Source of the DNA: Microcella sp.
GTDB lineage: Bacteria; Actinomycetota; Actinomycetes; Actinomycetales; Microbacteriaceae
DNA length: 64,000 nucleotides
Assembly (NCBI RefSeq): GCF_019739195.1
Contig: NZ_JAHHDS010000003.1
Coordinates: 2,356,001 to 2,420,000, forward strand
Direction of reading: 5' to 3'
Made by a program: the position numbers and the translations under genes. Below the pieces are notes generated by a model, which had not been told where the DNA came from, searched no databases, and was given only the letters and a program-made list of their open reading frames with translations. Position 1 is the first letter of the stretch. The number at the start of each line of letters is the position of its first letter. Below are positions 56,756 through 64,000 of this stretch, in pieces.

Positions 56756-58152
56756 GCGAGAGCAGCGCGACCGAGGCGCACGCAACCCGGCTGAGGGGCA
56801 CGCAGGCAACGGCGGCCACCTCCGAAACCAGCGCGAGGCGCACACGCGCCTCGCGCCCGTGGCGCAATTGGGCTCGCACCGAGCAGGTGACGCCCGCGCG
56901 CGTCGAGCGCCCGGCGAGCGGTGACGAGGTCGTCGCCGCGATCGCGCGGGCTCGCACCGACGGGCTGCCCGTCAAGGCGATCGGCTCGGGCCACTCGTTC
57001 ACGGGCATTGCCGTCGCGCCGGGCGTGCAGCTCGACCTGACCGACCTGGCCGGCCTCACGCACCTCGACGCCACCACCGGTCTCGTCACCCTCGCGGCCG
57101 GCACCAAGCTGCACGCCGCCTCGGCGCTTCTGCACGAGCACGGCCTCGCGTTCGAAAACCTGGGCGACATCGACGTGCAGTCGATCTCGGGGGCGCTCAG
57201 CACCGGCACCCACGGCACGGGTCGGGCATTCGGCGGCCTGGCCACGCAACTTCGGAAGGTGACCCTCGCCACCGCCGACGGTCACCTCTTGCCCATCAGC
57301 CCGACCCTGAACGCCGAGCTGTGGCCCGCCGCGCGCCTCGGGCTCGGAGCCCTCGGGGTGCTCGTCGACCTCACCGTGCAGACGGTGCCGACGTTCGTGC
57401 TCGCGGCAGACGAGCATCCGGAGCCCCTCGATGACGTTCTCGACGACTGGCCGAACCGGTCGACGCAGGCCGACCACGTCGAGTTCTATTGGTTTCCGCA
57501 CACGAAACTCGCCCTCACCCGCAGCAACACGCGTTTGCCCGCCGATGCCCCGCGGCAGCCGGTCGGTCGCGTGAAGCGCTGGGTCGACGACGACCTGCTC
57601 GGCAACGGGCTCTACGAGGTGCTGTGCCGCATCGGCTCGATCGCGCCCGGCACGATTCCCGGGTTCAACCGGCTCGCGTGCGGCGTGGCCTTCAACCGAC
57701 AGGCCGCCGACTTCTCGCACCGCGTGTTCGCGAGCGAGCGGCGCGTGCGGTTCCGCGAGATGGAGTACTCGGTGCCGCTCGACGCCGTCGCACCCGTCAT
57801 GCGCGAGCTCGACCGCGTGATCGAGGCAAACGGCTGGCGCATCTCGTTTCCGATCGAGGTGCGCGCAACGGCCGCCGACGACGTGTGGCTCTCGACCGCG
57901 CACGGCCGCGAGAGCAGCTACATCGCCGTGCACCGCTACCACCGCGAGGATGCTCACGACTACTTCGCCGCCGCCGAGGCGATCCTGCGCGCGCACGACG
58001 GCCGCCCGCACTGGGGCAAGCTGCACAGCCGCACGGCGGATGATCTGAGGCCCGCCTACGCGCACTTCGACGAGTTCCTCGCCGTGCGCGACCGACTCGA
58101 CCCCGACCGGGTCTTCACGAACCCCTACCTCGACCGAGTCCTCGGCCCCTAG
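56752..58152 (+). CDS. D-arabinono-1,4-lactone-oxidase-type FAD oxidoreductase
   Basis: 466 residues from GTG 56752 (GTGA overlap). FAD-binding type-4 domain: VKAIGSGHSFTGIAVAPGVQLDLTDL, where GxGHSF marks the aldonolactone oxidase group, and LGDIDVQSISGALSTGTHGTGRAFGG. The C-terminal ALO domain ends HWGKLH ... FDEFLAVRDRLDP. Substrates in the family include sugar lactones and alditols, so this may act on a sugar acid; the coupling with the DSD1-like enzyme suggests a shared pathway. The first 40 residues are Arg/Ser/Thr-rich and unlike the family. Confidence 0.9.
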   Translation: MSESSATEAHATRLRGTQATAATSETSARRTRASRPWRNWARTEQVTPARVERPASGDEVVAAIARARTDGLPVKAIGSGHSFTGIAVAPGVQLDLTDLAGLTHLDATTGLVTLAAGTKLHAASALLHEHGLAFENLGDIDVQSISGALSTGTHGTGRAFGGLATQLRKVTLATADGHLLPISPTLNAELWPAARLGLGALGVLVDLTVQTVPTFVLAADEHPEPLDDVLDDWPNRSTQADHVEFYWFPHTKLALTRSNTRLPADAPRQPVGRVKRWVDDDLLGNGLYEVLCRIGSIAPGTIPGFNRLACGVAFNRQAADFSHRVFASERRVRFREMEYSVPLDAVAPVMRELDRVIEANGWRISFPIEVRATAADDVWLSTAHGRESSYIAVHRYHREDAHDYFAAAEAILRAHDGRPHWGKLHSRTADDLRPAYAHFDEFLAVRDRLDPDRVFTNPYLDRVLGP

Positions 58153-58177
58153 CCGCAGAGTCAGGGCGCGCTCCTAG

Positions 58178-60487
<2,310 letters not shown>

Positions 60488-60499
60488 CGAGAGCCGGTT

Positions 60500-60554
60500 T
60501 TCACACTCCCTTCCCAGATGTCGGCCATGTAAAGACTGAGTGTGAATTGGGAAG
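60500..60554 (+). other. Interleaved inverted repeats after ligA
   Basis: TTCACACTC (60500-60508) pairs with GAGTGTGAA (60538-60546), and CTTCCCA (60510-60516) pairs with TGGGAAG (60548-60554). The order a-b-a'-b' would allow an H-type pseudoknot, or two alternative stems. Located between the ligA stop and its terminator. Confidence 0.4.
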
Positions 60555-60565
60555 AACTTTCGTTT

Positions 60566-60588
60566 CACCCCCAAAGTGGGGTGCTTTT
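60566..60588 (+). terminator. ligA terminator
   Basis: CACCCC (60566-60571) and GGGGTG (60578-60583) form a 6-bp stem with a 6-nt loop, followed by CTTTT (T tract 60585-60588). One of the few canonical intrinsic terminators with a T run in this window. Confidence 0.65.
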
Positions 60589-60592
60589 CCCC

Positions 60593-60653
60593 TAGCATGA
60601 AACTGCGCCGAGGGTACTGAAGTGGGGAAGCCCAGACCCTCGGTAGTGAGGGG
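60593..60653 (+). promoter_or_regulatory. Promoter and 5' leader hairpin of the 60663 gene
   Basis: TAGCAT at 60593-60598 is a possible -10. The leader then has CCGAGGGT (60608-60615) and ACCCTCGG (60636-60643), a perfect 8-bp stem, followed by the ribosome site GAGGGG (60648-60653). The stem ends 4 bases before that site, so it could modulate access to it. Confidence 0.4.
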
Positions 60654-60662
60654 ATTCACGGC

Positions 60663-62051
60663 TTGCTGCTCGAAGCGATCAGTATTTTCATCGCCTCGCT
60701 CACCGTCGTCACGGTCGCGGGGCCTGTTTCCGCGCCCGAAAACTCTGCACCGCCTGCCATCTCGATCATCGCGACACCCTCGACTTCCGCTTTCGAGCGG
60801 AGCATCGACCTGCCCACCAGTACCCAGCCGAGTACCGCCTCCACAGCTCCGGTCCCCCCCCAATCGACCTTGAGCGTGACCAGAACGACTGGCGTTTCTC
60901 TGCTGCACGCTCTCACCGCGATGCCCCCCACCGCGGTGACCGACTACGTGGAGGAGAACCCCCAACTTCTCCGCGCACTGCTGGAGGCTCCCCCGGCCGC
61001 CACGCAGGTGAGCGGCTGGTGGGCAGGTCTTGATGACACGGCACGGCGGTCGATGACCGCGGTGGCCCCCGAACTGATCGGCAACCTCGACGGCATTCCC
61101 TACGCCGTGCGCAATGATGTGAACCGTCGAGAGCTGCGCTCGACGATCCGTGAGCTCGAACTACACGGGCTGGATGCTGGTCGAGCCGTCGCTGCCCAGA
61201 ACCTGAACCGGCTGCAGATGCTCTACTCGATCGCCGACGCGCTCGGCCCGGCTGCGGCGAACCCCCCGCGTTCGCTGCTGACCCTCGACACCCTTGACGA
61301 GGGCAAGGCGACGATCGTGCTCGGCGACCTCGACACGGCCGACTACGTGAGCTACCTGATTCCGGGCATGTTCATCACCGTGAGCGGCAATGTCGTCGAG
61401 TGGACCGACACGGCTGCGCGCCTCTACGACGAGCAGGTGTCGTGGCTCTCACTGCTGGCCGAAGCCGGTGCTGCGACCGAGGTCGAGACCGTGGCGACCG
61501 TGGCGTGGATCGGTTACCAGACCCCTCACCTGCTCAACGTCGGCAGCCTCGACCTTGCCTATGAGGGGCGTGATGCGATCGCGGCCACGATCGACGGGCT
61601 GCAGACTCTGCGCGGTGACGATCAGCCGTTCGTCTCGCTGCTCGCCCACTCGTACGGCTCGACTGCGGCGCTCATGGCGCTCGAGCAGAGCACCACCGTC
61701 GATGCGCTCGCGATGATGGGGTCACCGGGTAGTCCGGCGCAGAGCATCCGCGACCTGAATGTGCGCGGCGAGGTCTTCGTGGCCGAGGCGGCGTGGGATC
61801 CGATTCCGAACAGTTCGTTTTTCGGCTCCGACCCCGGAGCGAGCGAGTACGGTGCGCAGGTCATGAGCGTGGCGGGAGCAGTCGACGTCATCACGAATCG
61901 GATGCTCGCCTCATCGATGGGCCACAACGAGTACTTCAGCCCGGGCACCGAGTCGATGCGCAACCTCGCGCTCATCGGCATCGACAAGGGCGAGCTCGTC
62001 ACCGACGGCTCTCAGCGCGACGCCGGACGCACGCTCGCGCTGCTGCGCTGA
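60663..62051 (+). CDS. Secreted or membrane-anchored alpha/beta hydrolase (DUF1023 type)
   Basis: 462 residues. Start TTG 60663, nine bases after GAGGGG; no ATG or GTG gives the signal segment. N-terminal hydrophobic LEAISIFIASLTVVTVAGPVSA, then a Ser/Thr/Pro-rich stretch to about 75. The DUF1023 (abhydrolase_8) domain has the nucleophile elbow LLAHSYGSTAALMALE, preceded by VATVAWIGYQTPHLLNVG, and a late conserved SMGHNEYF. Secreted family members are of unknown substrate (esterase-like). Located 2 kb upstream of gatC; no clear operon. Confidence 0.83.
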   Translation: MLLEAISIFIASLTVVTVAGPVSAPENSAPPAISIIATPSTSAFERSIDLPTSTQPSTASTAPVPPQSTLSVTRTTGVSLLHALTAMPPTAVTDYVEENPQLLRALLEAPPAATQVSGWWAGLDDTARRSMTAVAPELIGNLDGIPYAVRNDVNRRELRSTIRELELHGLDAGRAVAAQNLNRLQMLYSIADALGPAAANPPRSLLTLDTLDEGKATIVLGDLDTADYVSYLIPGMFITVSGNVVEWTDTAARLYDEQVSWLSLLAEAGAATEVETVATVAWIGYQTPHLLNVGSLDLAYEGRDAIAATIDGLQTLRGDDQPFVSLLAHSYGSTAALMALEQSTTVDALAMMGSPGSPAQSIRDLNVRGEVFVAEAAWDPIPNSSFFGSDPGASEYGAQVMSVAGAVDVITNRMLASSMGHNEYFSPGTESMRNLALIGIDKGELVTDGSQRDAGRTLALLR

Positions 62052-62192
62052 GTGCTGCTGCGCTGACTTCTGGCTCCGGCGCGCTTGCCATGACTCCCGT
62101 TCGCCACGTGCACAGCGCTCCTCCGTTCGCGCGACATTCGTGGCTCGAACATGATCGAGCGTCGTTCGGCGCGCGCGCACTAGCCTGAGCGC

Positions 62193-62648
62193 ATGCATCG
62201 CCGCACCCCTCTCGCCGTCGCGACCGTTCTCGGCGCGGTCGGGCTCGTGGTGGCCGGTCTGAGCGGATGCGCGGTGCAGCAGGCGACGCCCGTCACCGAC
62301 GCCGAAGCGCACGATCGCTTTCTCGCTGCCCTCGACGACACGCAGGACATCGTGGGTGGCGACTGGGACGTGCTCGATGATCCGACACCGCGGGAGTGCG
62401 TGATTCCGCTCTGGGTGGCGGGCGAACGGTACCCCGCCCTGCGAGTGGGCGATGCGCCCGTTCTCGCCTCTGTTGCCGCCGATCGGGTCGAGTCGGCGTG
62501 GAACGACCAGGGCATGCGTGTCACCCGAACCGACATCGGTGATGTGATCGAGGTGAAGGGCGAGAGCGCCGAGGGCGAGCTGCTCGTGCTGCGGGTGAGC
62601 GAGAGTGCGAGCACTCTGCTGGGCGAGAGCGAGTGCCGCCCGCGCTGA
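62193..62648 (+). CDS. Lipoprotein of unknown function
   Basis: 151 residues. N-terminus MHRRTPLAVATVLG with lipobox L23-S-G-C26, so a membrane-anchored extracellular lipoprotein. The mature part has two further Cys and a central beta-rich region (VIPLWVAGERYPALRVG). No domain recognised. TAGCCT (62181-62186) ends six bases before the ATG, the leaderless type. Tandem 12-bp repeats (62680-62727) lie after the stop. Confidence 0.78.
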   Translation: MHRRTPLAVATVLGAVGLVVAGLSGCAVQQATPVTDAEAHDRFLAALDDTQDIVGGDWDVLDDPTPRECVIPLWVAGERYPALRVGDAPVLASVAADRVESAWNDQGMRVTRTDIGDVIEVKGESAEGELLVLRVSESASTLLGESECRPR

Positions 62649-62679
62649 GACGGGGGCGCCGGGTGCGAACAGGCTCGCG

Positions 62680-62727
62680 AGCAGGCACGTCAGCAGTCAC
62701 GCCAGCAGGCACGTCAGCAGTCACGTT
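62680..62727 (+). repeat. Four tandem 12-bp repeats
   Basis: AGCAGGCACGTC, AGCAGTCACGCC, AGCAGGCACGTC and AGCAGTCACGTT follow each other without gaps. Alternatively, a 22-bp unit is repeated with 24-bp period. They lie in the 127-bp gap between two convergent lipoprotein genes. Confidence 0.8.
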
Positions 62728-62775
62728 CGCCCGCATGAGCCCGCTTCTCGCCCTGCCCTTCGCGCGATGCGGGCC

Positions 62776-63243
62776 TCAGCCCTCGCGCTTCTCGCTCAGG
62801 GTGAACCGTACGAACACGTCGTCGCCTGTGAGCTCGAGACTCTCGCCGTCATCGCTCACCGCGACGCGGTCGACTGCCTCGAGGGCGCTGAAGTAGCGAC
62901 TCTCGAGCTGGTTCTGGTCTTGCTCGAGGCAGCCCATCTCGGTGCGACTCAGGCCTCCGAGCCGCAGCGTGCCGCTGCCCGCCGCGCCCGGCCCCTCGAT
63001 GACCGGCCCGCTGTAGACGTTGCCGCAGGGCGACCGGCCGCTCACCGAGTCGCCCTCGAATACGAGGGTTACCGGATTCGCACTGTCGACGAACACGCCG
63101 CCGGCGTCACTGCCGCCATCGAGCACCCACTCGCCTTGCAGCGCGGTGGTGCCGCTCGTGAGCCCCGAGCAGGCGGAGAGCATCGGGATGCTCACGGCGA
63201 GCATCCCGACCGCGAGAGTTCTGACGAGTCGACTGCGCACCAT
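62776..63243 (-). CDS. META-domain lipoprotein (HslJ-like)
   Basis: 155 residues from ATG 63243; GAGGG lies 5 bases upstream, and a GTG at 63255 is in frame but less likely. Lipobox M21-L-S-A-C25. The META/HslJ domain is shown by LQGEWVLDGG, VTLVFEGDSVSGRSPCGNVYSG and RTEMGCLEQDQNQLESRYFSAL, including the conserved Cys residues. The family is linked to heat-shock or antibiotic resistance in E. coli but its function is not settled. Convergent with the 62193 lipoprotein gene. Confidence 0.82.
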   Translation of the reverse strand: MVRSRLVRTLAVGMLAVSIPMLSACSGLTSGTTALQGEWVLDGGSDAGGVFVDSANPVTLVFEGDSVSGRSPCGNVYSGPVIEGPGAAGSGTLRLGGLSRTEMGCLEQDQNQLESRYFSALEAVDRVAVSDDGESLELTGDDVFVRFTLSEKREG

Positions 63244-63430
63244 GGTGGCCCTCACTTTCTTGACAGAGATGTCTACTCTTCTCGACGCTCGAGCGGGGTG
63301 AAACGTTGGGGGCGGGCAGCGTGACGCGCGGCGGAGGTGGTTGCGGTGCGCTCAGTAGACTGGAGCATCCCCCGACGAAGGCCACTTGGGGCACCCCGTT
63401 GTCTGCGAACCGTCATGTCTGAGAGCTTTG

Positions 63431-63730
63431 ATGTCTGAAATCACTCCCGAGCGCGTCGCGCATCTTGCGTCACTAGCGCGCATCGCCCTGACCGAGGCCG
63501 AGATCGAGCAGCTCACGGGCGAGCTCGGTGCGATCGTCGACGCTGTGGCGACAGTGCAGCAGGTCGCCGGTGACGATGTGCCCGCGACGAGTCACCCGAT
63601 TCCGCTGGTCGGGGGCATGCGCCCCGACGAGATTGGCGAGACCCTCACGACTGAGCAGGCTCTGGCGGGGGCGCCCGACCACGACGGCAGCCGTTTTCGC
63701 GTCACGGCGATTCTGGGGGAGGAGCAGTGA
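63431..63730 (+). CDS. gatC: Asp/Glu-tRNA(Asn/Gln) amidotransferase subunit C
   Basis: 99 residues from ATG 63431: [26 protein letters not shown] and [14 protein letters not shown], then [12 protein letters not shown] and [10 protein letters not shown]. Small subunit that holds GatA and GatB together for converting Glu-tRNA(Gln) or Asp-tRNA(Asn). The upstream in-frame 15 codons (from TTG 63386) are not supported. TAGACT (63356-63361) is a possible promoter about 70 bases before the start. The stop overlaps the gatA GTG. Confidence 0.96.
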   Translation: MSEITPERVAHLASLARIALTEAEIEQLTGELGAIVDAVATVQQVAGDDVPATSHPIPLVGGMRPDEIGETLTTEQALAGAPDHDGSRFRVTAILGEEQ

Positions 63731-64000
63731 GCGGCGGCACGGGCGCGACCACTGGCGGCACGGCCAGCAGCACTGGCGACCTCACGCGTCTCTCTGCTGC
63801 GCAACTCTCAGCCCACCTCACCGCAGGCGAGGTCTCGAGCGTCGAGGTCACGCAGGCTCATCTTGATCGCATCGCCGCGGTCGACGGTGATGTGCACGCC
63901 TTCTTGCACGTCAACGCTGCCGCGCTCGAGACGGCCGCGCAGGTCGACGCCGATCGTGCAGCCGGGGTCTCGCTGCCGGCGCTCGCCGGAGTGCCGATCG
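63727..64000 (+). CDS. gatA: GatA, N-terminal fragment (amidotransferase subunit A)
   Basis: About 91 residues before the window ends; the rest is missing. Start GTG 63727 overlaps the gatC stop in GTGA. After a Gly/Thr-rich start ([11 protein letters not shown]), [36 protein letters not shown] and [23 protein letters not shown] match GatA N-termini, and LPALAGVPI is the start of the amidase core. GatA releases ammonia from Gln for the transamidation. Expected partner gatB lies downstream, outside the window. Confidence 0.94.
   Translation, partial: MSGGTGATTGGTASSTGDLTRLSAAQLSAHLTAGEVSSVEVTQAHLDRIAAVDGDVHAFLHVNAAALETAAQVDADRAAGVSLPALAGVPI

Noticed and set aside
62680-62727. Short regular repeats as a possible CRISPR remnant
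   Set aside because: Units are contiguous 12-mers without spacers, and no cas gene is present.

Overview
The window is chromosomal DNA from a high-GC Gram-positive actinobacterium. Gene content and order (rpsP-khpA-rimM-trmD, rplS-lepB-rnhB-DUF2469-yraN-comM-dprA, rpsB-tsf-pyrH, frr-cdsA, GlgE-type glycogen genes, mnmA-ligA-gatCA), alanine-rich tails on ribosomal proteins and class-E-type (LAxTG) sorting signals fit the Micrococcales; Microbacteriaceae is the best guess, from family resemblance only. I see no prophage, insertion sequence, CRISPR array, tRNA or rRNA gene. Coding density is very high; the only gene-free stretches of about 300 bases or more are 39751-40052 and 47104-47612.

Layout. 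1-5033: end of ftsY, a copper block (His-rich membrane protein, PCu(A)C chaperone, Tat-exported DyP peroxidase), a gamma-carbonic-anhydrase-like gene and ffh. 5072-10682: amidase, LLM oxidoreductase, then rpsP-khpA-rimM-trmD and two small unknown genes. 10666-12078: a minus-strand TetR-map pair. 12282-21415: the rplS-to-dprA cluster, interrupted by a 1151-residue Ig-like membrane protein. 21448-26877: phosphoesterase, MarR/MMPL divergon, xerC, M23 peptidase. 27155-34608: rpsB-tsf-pyrH and frr-cdsA, separated by a DMT transporter and a sortase-type beta-helix surface protein. 34676-42847: envelope genes (two DivIVA-like proteins, a lytic-transglycosylase-like protein, AI-2E transporter, a fused membrane/lipoprotein, a thioredoxin-like protein). 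42860-52772: glycogen metabolism (glgB-glgE divergent from glgP; glgX-ybaK). 52895-60487: cysteine desulfurase, mnmA, a PLP enzyme/FAD oxidase pair, ligA. 60663-64000: secreted hydrolase, two lipoproteins, gatC and the start of gatA.

How genes work together: SRP targeting (ftsY, ffh) and signal peptidase (lepB) serve export; the desulfurase probably feeds sulfur to MnmA; GlgE and GlgB build branched alpha-glucan while GlgP and GlgX break it down; the MarR protein probably controls itself and the MMPL pump through a 19-bp palindrome between them; the copper genes are probably under a CsoR-type operator.

The most notable signals are (i) 17 genes with an A2/T6-type -10 hexamer ending 6-10 bases before the start codon, implying leaderless or nearly leaderless mRNAs; (ii) an unexplained structured region at 47331-47449 between glgE and glgP, with two 9-nt hairpin loops sharing ACCCGAA and a complementary TTCGGGTT downstream; (iii) a copper-type operator lying on a predicted leaderless promoter; and (iv) large surface-protein genes inserted as self-contained units into two conserved housekeeping clusters.
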